This document shows positions 25,878 to 33,907 of a DNA stretch of 53,446 nt, piece after piece. A model generated the notes under the pieces. The model saw nothing but the letters and a program-made list of their open reading frames with translations, was not told where the DNA came from and made no database searches. A program made the translations under genes and the position numbers. Each line of letters starts with the position of its first letter. Position 1 is the first letter of the stretch. Source of the DNA: Planctomycetaceae bacterium (GTDB lineage: Bacteria; Planctomycetota; Phycisphaerae; UBA1845; UTPLA1); assembly GCA_011525745.1 (NCBI GenBank), contig WYBU01000050.1:1-53446 (forward strand), read 5' to 3'.

Positions 25878-26795
25878 ATGAGCGACGAGAATGCGTCGCA
25901 TCCGTGGCATCCGCTGCTCGATCGTTTTTTTTCCTATCTGTCGTCCGAGTGCGGGCTGTCGGCGAATACGCTGGAGGCGTATGGGCGCGATCTGCGCGAA
26001 TTCGTCGGCTTGCTCGAACTTCGCCGGCTGACGCGACCGGATGAGGTCACGCCGCTGGTCGTGCAATCGCACCTGATCGCTCTGAAAAATCGCGGGCTGG
26101 CGCTGTCGTCGCTGGCGCGGCACTTGTCGGCCGTGCGGACGTTCCTGCGCTTCCTGCACCTGATCGGCGCGGCCAGCGAAGACGTGACGAGCAAGATGGA
26201 TCCGCCGCAGCGATGGCACACGCTGCCGGACACGCTCCACGTCGTACAGGTCGAGGCGTTGCTGGCGGCGCCCTCGGTGGACGAGGCGTACGGCCTGCGC
26301 GATCGGGCGATACTCGAAACGCTGTACGGCGCGGGGCTGCGCGTGTCTGAGCTGGCCGGACTGAAACTCCCGGACGTCAATTTTGCCGTCGGTTACTTGC
26401 GCTGCCTGGGCAAGGGCGGCCGCGAGCGGATCATTCCGCTGGGCCGTTCGGCGGCCGAGTCGCTGCGCACGTACCTCGAAGAGTCGCGGCCGAAGCTGGC
26501 GAAGTCGCGACCGGGCGAGTCGGCGCTGTTTCTGACGCGCACGGGCCGGGCGATGGACCGCACCAACGTCTGGCGACTGGTGGTGCGTTACAGCAAGGCG
26601 GCGGGGCTGCCGCGGCTGATCAGTCCGCACACGCTGCGTCACTGCTTCGCGACGCATCTGCTCCAAAACGGCGCCGACCTGCGAATCGTGCAGGAACTGC
26701 TGGGCCACGCGGACGTGGCGACGACGCAAATCTACACGCACGTCGATCGGGGACGGCTGAAGGCGATACACAAGAAGTTCCATCCGAGGCAGTGA
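25878..26795 (+). CDS. xerD: Tyrosine recombinase, XerD type
   Basis: 305 residues, normal for XerC/D. The N-terminal SAM-like DNA-binding domain (10-110, with GLSANTLEAYGRDLREF) precedes the catalytic domain carrying the full R-K-H-R-H-Y set: R155 (GAGLRVSELAGL), K179 (GKGGRER), H251 and R254 (SPHTLRHCFATHLL), H277 (LLGHADV) and the nucleophile Y286 (TQIYTHV). It is inferred to resolve chromosome dimers at dif. XerD is favoured over XerC by general similarity only. GTG at 25836 is an alternative start. No dif-like site or integron was found nearby, so it is probably the housekeeping enzyme rather than an integrase. Confidence 0.9.
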   Translation: MSDENASHPWHPLLDRFFSYLSSECGLSANTLEAYGRDLREFVGLLELRRLTRPDEVTPLVVQSHLIALKNRGLALSSLARHLSAVRTFLRFLHLIGAASEDVTSKMDPPQRWHTLPDTLHVVQVEALLAAPSVDEAYGLRDRAILETLYGAGLRVSELAGLKLPDVNFAVGYLRCLGKGGRERIIPLGRSAAESLRTYLEESRPKLAKSRPGESALFLTRTGRAMDRTNVWRLVVRYSKAAGLPRLISPHTLRHCFATHLLQNGADLRIVQELLGHADVATTQIYTHVDRGRLKAIHKKFHPRQ

Positions 26796-26867
26796 AGGCG
26801 AGAAGAGAGGCACGAAGGCGTCGAAAAGGGAGTAGGGAATAGAAAGTCGAAAGTCGAAGTACACAAG

Positions 26868-26926
26868 CTCACGCAGAGGCGCAGGGGCCGCGGAGAGCGG
26901 GAATCCCGGCTGCGCGGGAATGACGG
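26868..26926. repeat. Type G dispersed repeat, second copy
   Basis: CTCACGCAGAGGCGCAGGGG followed by GGGAATCCCGGCTGCGCGGG and AATGACGG, as at 20021-20082. Just after it, GGTCCGCACAGCGGAC (26952-26967) is a type E palindrome. Confidence 0.75.
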
Positions 26927-27005
26927 AACGTGACGGAAAGCTGATCGCTTGCGGTCCGCACAGCGGACGCTACGAATGGCGTTGCCGCGCGGCGGCGCGG
27001 CTATC

Positions 27006-28388
27006 ATGTTCTCCACATTGTTCCATGGAGGCCCCTTGGACCTGTTTCGCGCCCGCTCGCTGCCATTTCTCTGCCGGCACAGCTACGTCGTTGAAATGCA
27101 GCACCTGATTCTCTGGGGCTTCTTCGCCGGCGCAGTCGAGGGCGGCGTGTGCGCAGTCGTGGCCGCCAAGACCTTCAACGGTTCGTTCCTGCTGATCACC
27201 GTCATCACCGCCACGCCCATGTTCGCCAACCTCGTGAGTCTGGCGTGGGGCGTTCTGTGCCGCGGTCGGCGAAAGCTTCTGCTGCTGACGGCGCTGGCCG
27301 GCGCGGGCGTGACCATTGCCGCGTCGATCGGGGCGACGCCGCGCACACCCTGGGGCGGGTGGATTTTCGCGCTTCAAATCGCCTTGGCGCGGACGTTCCT
27401 GTCGGGCGTGGCCACGGTCCGCACCAGCCTGTGGCGTTCAAACTATCCGCAGCGCGTGCGTGGCCGGATCACGGCGCGACTGCAATATGCGCGGGCGTCG
27501 ATGGGCGTCGTGGCGATTGCGCTGACGGGCGTTCTGTTCGACCGCAATCCCGACGCGTTTCGCTGGGTGTATCCCTCGTTCGCGTTCGTCGGGGCCGCCG
27601 CCATCCTGCTGATCACGCGCGAGCGCGTCCGCGGCGAGCGCGCCGTGCTGCGCCATCACGCGCGCGAACGGGCCGGCGACGGGTTGCCCGCCGACCGCCC
27701 GCTGTGGCTCGCGCCGTTCGACGTGGTGGCGGTGCTGTCGCCGAGGCACTTGCTGCGTGAAATGACGCGCGTGCTGACGACCGATCGTCGCTTCGCGCGC
27801 TACTGCGGGGCGCAGATGTTCCTGGGCGTCGCCAACCAGATGATCCAGCCGGTGATCGTGCTGCTGGTCACCGATCGCCTGGGACTGTCCTATTTCGAGA
27901 GCAACGGCCTGATCGACATGCTGCCGCAGCTTCTGCTGTTGATCGCGCTGCCGGCGTGGGCGGCGCTGTTCGACCGCGTGGGCGTGCTGCGGTTTCGCGT
28001 GGTGAACACGATCGGCTGGCTGGGTTCGATCGTCATTGCGGGACTAGCGGCGATGGCGGTTCACGGCGAAGCGCTGCTCGATTCGGGCACGTATTTCCTG
28101 GCCCTGGGCCTGCTTCTGGCGTCGCGCGTCGTGCACGGATTGTCGGCGGGCGGAGGCGCGATCGCCTGGAACATCGGTCACATGCACTTTTCGTCGGATG
28201 AGGACGCGGAACTGTACATGGGCATACACGTGTCGCTGACCGGATTGCGCGGGCTGTTCGCACCGTTCCTGGGAGCGTGGTTGTATGTGCACCTGGGATG
28301 GCTGATGTTCGTCGCGGCCACGGCGATCTGCCTGATCGGAATGAAGCAGTTTCGTGATCTGGCGCGGGAGGAGGGGGCGGCCGCTTGA
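27006..28388 (+). CDS. MFS-type transporter
   Basis: 460 residues with about 12 hydrophobic helices, e.g. ILWGFFAGAVEGGVCAVVAA, LLLTALAGAGVTIAASIGA and LLLIALPAWAALF. A cytoplasmic loop rich in Arg (RERVRGERAVLRHHARERAG) separates the two halves, as in the major facilitator superfamily. No motif gives the substrate. The start is uncertain: ATG 27006 is used; a TTG at 27036 follows GGAGG closely. Upstream codons run into a type E repeat. It lies alone between the XerD gene and the DUF2064 gene. Confidence 0.8.
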   Translation: MFSTLFHGGPLDLFRARSLPFLCRHSYVVEMQHLILWGFFAGAVEGGVCAVVAAKTFNGSFLLITVITATPMFANLVSLAWGVLCRGRRKLLLLTALAGAGVTIAASIGATPRTPWGGWIFALQIALARTFLSGVATVRTSLWRSNYPQRVRGRITARLQYARASMGVVAIALTGVLFDRNPDAFRWVYPSFAFVGAAAILLITRERVRGERAVLRHHARERAGDGLPADRPLWLAPFDVVAVLSPRHLLREMTRVLTTDRRFARYCGAQMFLGVANQMIQPVIVLLVTDRLGLSYFESNGLIDMLPQLLLLIALPAWAALFDRVGVLRFRVVNTIGWLGSIVIAGLAAMAVHGEALLDSGTYFLALGLLLASRVVHGLSAGGGAIAWNIGHMHFSSDEDAELYMGIHVSLTGLRGLFAPFLGAWLYVHLGWLMFVAATAICLIGMKQFRDLAREEGAAA

Positions 28389-28419
28389 GGGCGGTGAGCA
28401 ACAACGACGAAGGCGCAAA

Positions 28420-28440
28420 GTCGAGAGTCGAAAGTCGAAA
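28420..28440. repeat. GAAAGTC-type short tandem repeat
   Basis: AAGTCGAGAGTCGAAAGTCG, immediately after the MFS gene; same class as 24173-24197 and 26841-26858. Confidence 0.55.
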
Positions 28441-28583
28441 TGGACGTTGCCTGGCTTGGGTCGCGGTTCGGTTCAGCCCACTCAATCAGGTTCTCATATT
28501 GCAGGTCGGCGCCTACGCATGTGCCTGCGTCCGAACCGGTTCGGTCGTGTTGAACGACGGCGCCTTTCCGCGACAATGCCGCC

Positions 28584-29300
28584 GTGACGCGCTCGTCGAC
28601 GAATTGCGTGATCCTTTTGGCGAAGTATCCCGCGCCGGGGCGGGTCAAGACGCGGCTGATCGGGCCGTTGACGGCCGTCGAGGCCGCCGAACTGCACCGC
28701 CGCTGCCTGCTCGCCACGCTTCGCATGGTGGCGCAACTGTCGGATGTCCAGATCATTCTCGCGTGCGATCCCGACGACTCGCTACCGGCGTTCGAGGCCC
28801 TCTGCGCCGACGAAGGCTTGCCGATCGAATACCGGCCGCAGGGCGGCGGTACGCTCGGTCAGCGCCTGCGTCAGGCGATGCGACTCGCGATCGACGCCGG
28901 ATACCAGCGCGTGGTTCTGCTCGGATGCGACAGCCCGACGCTCGCACCGGATACACTGTCGCGGGCGCTGCTTTCGCTGAGCGATCACGACATCGTGCTC
29001 GGTCCGGCCTTCGACGGCGGGTATTATCTGCTTGGCGTACGGGCGCACCAGCCGGGTGGCATCGCGTTTCCGTTTCGAGCGCTGTTTCTCGGCATTCACT
29101 GGGGCACCGAGCGCGTGGCTGAACAGACTCGGGAGCGCGCGCGATTCGTCAAGGCGTCATGGATCGAGCTGCCGCCGCATCGCGACCTGGATCGCTGGGA
29201 TGATCTGGCGGCCGTCGCGGCCGACTGGCCGGCGCTGCCGCACCTGGATGTCTTGCGTCCGTACGTAGATGCGTTATTGTCGAAGGCGAGGGCTTCATGA
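28584..29300 (+). CDS. DUF2064/TIGR04282-type glycosyltransferase-like protein
   Basis: 238 residues from GTG. The N-terminal CVILLAKYPAPGRVKTRL is the nucleotide-binding loop shared with GT-A-type nucleotidyl/glycosyl transferases. LLGCDSPTL and GPAFDGGYYLLGV are typical of the TIGR04282 family (arsenosugar-biosynthesis-type). The substrate is unknown, and an arsenosugar role cannot be claimed without neighbouring ars genes, none of which is present. Its stop overlaps the start of the response regulator gene by 4 bases (ATGA), so the two are translationally coupled. Confidence 0.85.
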   Translation: MTRSSTNCVILLAKYPAPGRVKTRLIGPLTAVEAAELHRRCLLATLRMVAQLSDVQIILACDPDDSLPAFEALCADEGLPIEYRPQGGGTLGQRLRQAMRLAIDAGYQRVVLLGCDSPTLAPDTLSRALLSLSDHDIVLGPAFDGGYYLLGVRAHQPGGIAFPFRALFLGIHWGTERVAEQTRERARFVKASWIELPPHRDLDRWDDLAAVAADWPALPHLDVLRPYVDALLSKARAS

Positions 29301-29692
29301 GCGTTCCATCGCTGCCGCCGTGCACGATTCTGATCGTCGATGACAATCTCCAGAATCTGGAGCTCCTGGAGGCCTACCTCGAGCTACCGGGCGTGCGCAC
29401 GCTGCGCGCCACCAACGGCGAGGAGGCGTTGCAGCGCGTGGCGGAGGAACGGCCCGATCTGATTCTGCTCGACGTGATGATGCCGCGTATGAGCGGCTTC
29501 GAGGTTTGCACGAAAATCAAGTCCGATCCGGGCACCCGCGACATCGCCATCATCATGGTCACGGCATTGTCCGAGGAAAGCGACCAGGAGCGCGGCAAGG
29601 ACTGCGGAACCGACGATTTCGTCACGCAGCCGGTCGGCCGAAAAGACCTGCTGGACCGCATCGCGCGCCTGTTGGCGGCCCGGCCGAAGTAA
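29297..29692 (+). CDS. Single-domain response regulator, atypical
   Basis: 131-residue receiver domain with no output domain. Acidic pair D15/D16 (IVDDN), phospho-acceptor D59 (LLDVMMP) and T89 (VTA) are all in place. The near-invariant Lys is replaced by Gln (Q111 in DFVTQPVGR), which in the family stabilises the acyl phosphate. It may therefore signal differently or be constitutively locked. Overlap with the upstream DUF2064 gene (ATGA) implies co-translation. No histidine kinase is nearby. Confidence 0.9.
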   Translation: MSVPSLPPCTILIVDDNLQNLELLEAYLELPGVRTLRATNGEEALQRVAEERPDLILLDVMMPRMSGFEVCTKIKSDPGTRDIAIIMVTALSEESDQERGKDCGTDDFVTQPVGRKDLLDRIARLLAARPK

Positions 29693-29797
29693 TCCGACGC
29701 CGGCGCCGAGTGAGCGACGCCGGCCGGTCCCCGCGTTGCTCCGGTCTTTGCATCGATTGATCCTCCCCAAAGCCGGTACGCCCGGCCGGCCGATAGA

Positions 29798-30055
29798 ATG
29801 CTCATGCGCGAACCGCAGGATGGTTTCATCGACGTGCGGATCGGCGCGCCGGACGAACGCGACGCATCGCCGGATTCGGCCGGTCCGCAGCGCCGCTGGA
29901 TTGGCATCTACTTTGCATGTTGTGGCGTCTATGCGCGGGTGTATCGCGACCCGCACGAGTCGTGTTATCGCGGCGCGTGCCCGCGTTGTCGGCGCAGCGT
30001 GCAGGTGCCCGTCGGTCCGCACGGCACGTCGCAACGTCTGTTTCGCGCGGAGTGA
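29798..30055 (+). CDS. Small zinc-ribbon-like protein
   Basis: 85 residues with RRWIGIYFACCGVYARVYRD and ACPRCRRSVQVPVGPHG, followed by a short basic end. The CC pair and CPRC can form a C4 zinc site. I recall similar small proteins in planctomycetes but could not check this. The stop is 3 bases before the carbamate kinase start, so the two look translationally coupled. Cytoplasmic; function unknown. The start could be the second Met (codon 3). Confidence 0.7.
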   Translation: MLMREPQDGFIDVRIGAPDERDASPDSAGPQRRWIGIYFACCGVYARVYRDPHESCYRGACPRCRRSVQVPVGPHGTSQRLFRAE

Positions 30056-30058
30056 CTC

Positions 30059-31009
30059 ATGCGCACCGTCATCGCCCTCGGCGGCAACGCGGTCACGCGG
30101 CCCGGCGAGGAAGGCACCATCCCCCAGCAGTTCGAGGCCACGCGGCAAACCTGCCGGCCGCTGGCGGACCTGATCGTCGCGGGCCACCAGCTCATCATCA
30201 CGCACGGCAACGGCCCGCAGGTCGGCAACGTCGTGCGCCGCTCCGAGATCGCGCGGCTTCAGCACATTTATCCCATTCCGCTCGACATCGCCGTGTCCGA
30301 CACGCAGGGCGGCATGGGCTACATGATCGCTCAGTGCCTGATGAACGAACTGGCCGAGCGCGGCCGGCCGCGCCTGTGCGCGACGATCATCACGACCGTG
30401 GCGGTCGATCCCGACGATCCCTCCTTCGCAACGCCGACGAAGCCCATCGGTGCATTCTTCTCGGCGGCCGACGCCGAGGAGCACGTGGTTCGCGACGGCT
30501 GGCGCGTGATGGAGGACGCCGGCCGCGGCTGGCGGCGCGTCGTGCCGTCGCCGATTCCGCTGGAAATCGTCGAGTTGCCGATGATCCGCCTCATGGTGGA
30601 TGAGGGCGAGTTGGTCGTGGCCTGCGGGGGCGGCGGGATTCCGGTGAGGCGCGACGGCCATGGAGGGCTGATCGGCGTCGAGGCGGTGATCGACAAGGAC
30701 CGCACGTCGGCGATTCTCGCGGCGGGCGTGGATGTCGATGCGCTGTTGTTTCTGACCGCAGTCGATACGGTACAAATCGATTACAACACGCCGCGCGCCC
30801 GGGCGATGCCACGTATGACGACGGCCGAAGCGCAACGCTGGCTGGCCGAAGGGCAATTTCCGCCCGGCTCGATGGGGCCGAAGATCGAGGCGGCGATCGA
30901 CTTTCTGAATCGCTCGCGCAAGCCGGAGGCGTTCGCGTTGATCACGTCGTGCGAGAAGTTGCGCGAAGGACTGGACGGCGCCTGCGGCACGCGAATCGTG
31001 CGCGGATAG
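30059..31009 (+). CDS. arcC: Carbamate kinase
   Basis: 316 residues of the amino-acid-kinase fold. ALGGNAV at 6-12, THGNGPQVGN, DTQGGMGYMI, CGGGGIPV and GVEAVIDKD match ArcC-type carbamate kinases, as does KIEAAIDFL near the end. It makes ATP and carbamate from carbamoyl phosphate, or the reverse. No arcA/arcB or ygeW-type genes lie next to it. The 85-residue zinc-ribbon protein precedes it by 3 bases. The close spacing suggests co-transcription with that gene. Confidence 0.93.
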   Translation: MRTVIALGGNAVTRPGEEGTIPQQFEATRQTCRPLADLIVAGHQLIITHGNGPQVGNVVRRSEIARLQHIYPIPLDIAVSDTQGGMGYMIAQCLMNELAERGRPRLCATIITTVAVDPDDPSFATPTKPIGAFFSAADAEEHVVRDGWRVMEDAGRGWRRVVPSPIPLEIVELPMIRLMVDEGELVVACGGGGIPVRRDGHGGLIGVEAVIDKDRTSAILAAGVDVDALLFLTAVDTVQIDYNTPRARAMPRMTTAEAQRWLAEGQFPPGSMGPKIEAAIDFLNRSRKPEAFALITSCEKLREGLDGACGTRIVRG

Positions 31010-31050
31010 GCGCCGCGCGGAAATGGCGCGGACATCGTCGCGGGGTGTGG

Positions 31051-31155
31051 CATGGTCAAGCCCTCGCGCGAGAACGGCCCGATTCCGCCGAGCGTCGCGC
31101 CACGCGAGGGCTTGGCCATGCGGAATCCTCGCGTGGCCCGGGCTTGCAGCCCGTG
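31051..31155. repeat. Long type D inverted repeat plus type A palindrome
   Basis: CATGGTCAAGCCCTCGCG at 31051-31068 is repeated in inverted orientation at 31103-31120 (CGCGAGGGCTTGGCCATG, one mismatch) around a 34-base centre. A type A-like palindrome (GGGCTTGCAGCCC at about 31140-31152) follows. Cruciform or hairpin potential is high. It lies in the gap between carbamate kinase and fRMsr genes, immediately after the former. Confidence 0.85.
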
Positions 31156-31257
31156 AAGCACATCGGCGACAGCCTGTTGCGATTCTTGATGCGAGACGGG
31201 AGACGAACCGTTCAGGTAGTTTCTGCGCGCGTCCTTGATCGAGCGCGATCCCTTAGA

Positions 31258-31722
31258 ATGAAACGGATGCGCGATTATCAACGAATTGCCGCGGCTGTCG
31301 CGCCCTGCGCCGATCGACGCGCGGCGATGCAATCGGTCGTCGATGCGCTGTGGGGCGGCCTGCACGACGCGGGCGTCTCGTGGGTGGGTTTCTACATGAT
31401 GGACGCGGCGGCGGGACAAATGATCCTCGGCCCGCGCCGCGACAAGCCGGCCTGTTCGCCCATCGGGCTGCACGGCGTCTGTGGGCAGTGCTGTCGCGGC
31501 GGGCTGGCGATCGTGGTGCGCGACGTGCGCGAGTTGGGCGATAACTACGTGGCGTGCGATCCGCGAGATCGCAGCGAGGTGGTGATTCCGCTGTTCGACG
31601 ATGGCGACGGCTGCTGGGGCGTGCTCGATCTGGACAGCCACGAGGTCGGCGCGTTCGACGATCGCGACGTCGCGGGTCTGGAACGGGTGCTCAACCGGGC
31701 GGGATTTCGCACGCGACCATGA
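31258..31722 (+). CDS. Free methionine-(R)-sulfoxide reductase (GAF type)
   Basis: 154 residues of one GAF domain. The three fRMsr cysteines are present: C in KPACSP, C in HGVCGQC and C in NYVACDP, aligning with the recycling and catalytic cysteines of E. coli YebR/MsrC. DRSEVVIPLF is the matching substrate-pocket segment. It reduces free Met-R-sulfoxide, with the three Cys forming disulfides. ATG at 31258 is used; ATG 31267 is possible. Its TGA overlaps the ATG of the DUF1611 gene (ATGA). Confidence 0.85.
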   Translation: MKRMRDYQRIAAAVAPCADRRAAMQSVVDALWGGLHDAGVSWVGFYMMDAAAGQMILGPRRDKPACSPIGLHGVCGQCCRGGLAIVVRDVRELGDNYVACDPRDRSEVVIPLFDDGDGCWGVLDLDSHEVGAFDDRDVAGLERVLNRAGFRTRP

Positions 31723-32774
31723 TCACGTTGCCGCGCTATCGCCGCATGTTGCTGCTGACCGAGGGCCGGCTGGGAGTGTTTTCGTCGAAGACCGCGGCGT
31801 CGCTGCTGCGCTATCGGCTCGACGACGTGGTGGGCGTGTTGGACTCGACGTGCGCGGGACAGTCTTTGTCGCGATTTCTGCCCGCCGCGCCGCGGAGGCC
31901 GATCTTCGCGCGATTCGACGAGGCCCGCGCGGCCGTCGCGCCCGATGCCCTGATCGTCGGCGTCGCGCCGGTCGGCGGGGCGATGCCGGCCGAAATGCGG
32001 CGGCCGGTGCTCGAGGCGCTGCGCGGCGGCGTGGACGTCGTCAGCGGCATGCACGAGCTGCTGTGCGACGACGCGGAGTGCGTCGCCGCCGCGCGGGCCG
32101 GCGGCGCGACGATTCACGACGTGCGCCGCGCGCCGCCGGAGCAGCCCATCGCGGCCGGGCGAGCGCGCGGCACGCGGGCGCGGCGCGTGCTGACGGTCGG
32201 CACCGATTGCAACGTGGGCAAGATGGCCGCGTCGCTGGAGTTGACCCGCACGGCGGCGGCCCGCGGGATGGACGCGGCGTTTGTCGCGACCGGGCAGACC
32301 GGCATCATGATCGAGGGCTGGGGCGCGGCGGTCGATCACGTGGTGTGCGATTTCGCCGCCGGCGTGGTGGAGTCGCTGGTGCTGCACGTGGCGCAGCGGC
32401 AGATCGTGTTTGTCGAGGGGCAGGGATCGGTGCTGCACCCGGCGTATTCGGGCGTGTCGCTCAGCCTGCTGCACGGCAGTTGCCCGGATGCGATGATTCT
32501 GGTGCATCATGCGGGGCGGTCGCACTATCGCTTCGACGAGTCGATTGCGCTGCCGGATTTGCGAACGCTGATCGAGCTTCACGAGTCGATGGCGCGGCCG
32601 CTGCATCCGTGTCGCGTCGTCGGCGTGGCGCTGAACACGGTGGGGCTGAGCGATGGCGAGGCGCGCCGCGCCTGCGAAGAGGTGTCGCGAGATGTGGGGC
32701 TGCCTTCGACGGATGTCGTACGCTTCGGCGCCGATGTGCTGCTGGACGCGTGCGTCGGACAGTTTCGCATGTAG
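31719..32774 (+). CDS. DUF1611 family P-loop protein (DgcN-like)
   Basis: 351 residues. An N-terminal Rossmann-like half precedes the C-terminal P-loop domain, with the Walker A-like GTDCNVGKM and ATGQTGIMIEGWG, then VFVEGQGSVLHPAYSGVSL, all diagnostic of DUF1611. A family member, DgcN, N-acetylates D-glutamate in a catabolic pathway with DgcA epimerase. No dgcA is present, so the reaction here is open. The start overlaps the fRMsr stop by four bases, indicating translational coupling. Confidence 0.87.
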   Translation: MITLPRYRRMLLLTEGRLGVFSSKTAASLLRYRLDDVVGVLDSTCAGQSLSRFLPAAPRRPIFARFDEARAAVAPDALIVGVAPVGGAMPAEMRRPVLEALRGGVDVVSGMHELLCDDAECVAAARAGGATIHDVRRAPPEQPIAAGRARGTRARRVLTVGTDCNVGKMAASLELTRTAAARGMDAAFVATGQTGIMIEGWGAAVDHVVCDFAAGVVESLVLHVAQRQIVFVEGQGSVLHPAYSGVSLSLLHGSCPDAMILVHHAGRSHYRFDESIALPDLRTLIELHESMARPLHPCRVVGVALNTVGLSDGEARRACEEVSRDVGLPSTDVVRFGADVLLDACVGQFRM

Positions 32775-33095
32775 CGCAGCCGTTCCCGGCTGTGCCGCGT
32801 GGCACGGGCTTGTAGCCCGTGTGAATCAGAGCCGCAAAACGTCAGAGAGCGGGATGTGCTAGCCGGAAGGGGGGGCGCACGTGGCCTTGGCGCATCGGTG
32901 CGCAGAGCCTGTCGGCGGGATGCGCGCACAGCGCAAGATTGAGACGTTGCGAAGCAGACTGGGCCGCCCGATCCCGCTCGCTGACGCTTCGCGGCTCTGA
33001 ATGACCTCAGCGCTGGCGCTTGCGGCACTGATTCGATGCGGATCGGTTCAATCCGCGCAGCACATCCCCCGCGTGGCACGGGCTTGCAGCCCGTG
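32774..33095. repeat. Cluster of type A, B, C palindromes
   Basis: Right after the DUF1611 stop: a type B unit (GCAGCCGTTCCCGGCTGTGCC, 32776-32796), type A at 32803-32821 (CACGGGCTTGTAGCCCGTG), type C at 32826-32851, type C inverted at 32970-33000, and type A at 33077-33095. GCGCTGGCGCTTGCGGC at 33010-33026 is a short CGCTTGCG-type motif. No gene was recognised across 32775-33241. Confidence 0.85.
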
Positions 33096-33241
33096 GGCGT
33101 CCCGCAGCTTGCGCGACGGGTTCTGAATCGTGCGAGAGCTCCGCCGCATCCCCGACGCGTTCTGAAGCGTGCTTCTTTCCGGCCGCCTCCGCCGTCGATT
33201 ATGATCTCCCCTCTCGGGCCGTTTCAACGAGGAGCCAATTC

Positions 33242-33862
33242 ATGAGCCAGTCGTCTGCGTGCTGGTCGCTCGCTTATCGCATGTTGCTTCCGCTGGCGCT
33301 GCTTGCCGGCGTCGCCTGTACCACGGCGAGCGTCCCCGGCCCAGTCACGGACCAGCGTCCCGAAGCGGCCGATTGGACGACCGTGATCATCGTACGCCAC
33401 GCCGAGCGCGACCCGGGCGCCGATCCGCCGCTGAACGCCGAAGGCCAGGCCCGGGCGCAGGCATTGGCCGCGGTGCTGGCCGACGCGGGCGTCGAGGCGA
33501 TCTACTGCACCGATCTGATCCGCAATCGCGACACGGCGCGGCCGCTGGCCAATCGGCTGGGGCTGACGCCGAACGTCATTGGCGAGGACCGCTACGCCGA
33601 CACGCCCGGCGTGGTGGCCGAGCTGTTGCGCGAGATTCTGACGACGCACGCCGGCGGGACGGTGCTGTTCATCGGAAACACGGGATCGTCTAGATTCCCG
33701 CAGGCCCCGGGCGTGAATCAGGAGCTGTTCCGCCGCCTCGGCGGCGCCGGTGCGGCCCCGACGCGCTACCAGGATTTGTACGTGGTGCACGTCCCCCCGA
33801 CCGGCAAGCCGCGCGTGGTCCGCGCCACCTACGGGGGCCGGAGCAGTTTGGACGCGTCGTGA
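33242..33862 (+). CDS. Histidine-phosphatase-like lipoprotein
   Basis: 206 residues with a lipoprotein-like signal (LLAGVAC, C26). The phosphoglycerate-mutase/SixA-type core is recognisable: VRHAERD (catalytic His), DLIRNRDTARPLANRLG. The second catalytic-pocket motif, normally VGH, reads FIGNTGSS, so Asn replaces His. AACGAGGAGCC is a good ribosome site. The likely location is periplasm or outer membrane. Reduced or altered activity is expected if that His is essential here; the phosphatase call is therefore cautious. Confidence 0.82.
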   Translation: MSQSSACWSLAYRMLLPLALLAGVACTTASVPGPVTDQRPEAADWTTVIIVRHAERDPGADPPLNAEGQARAQALAAVLADAGVEAIYCTDLIRNRDTARPLANRLGLTPNVIGEDRYADTPGVVAELLREILTTHAGGTVLFIGNTGSSRFPQAPGVNQELFRRLGGAGAAPTRYQDLYVVHVPPTGKPRVVRATYGGRSSLDAS

Positions 33863-33907
33863 GGCTGTCTTGAAGAAGCCTGCACGTTCTGAGGCACGCC
33901 GCGGGAC

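Noticed and set aside
25878..26795. XerD-like gene as a mobile integrase
   Set aside because: Family motifs and length fit housekeeping Xer; no attachment sites, tRNA target or phage genes nearby.
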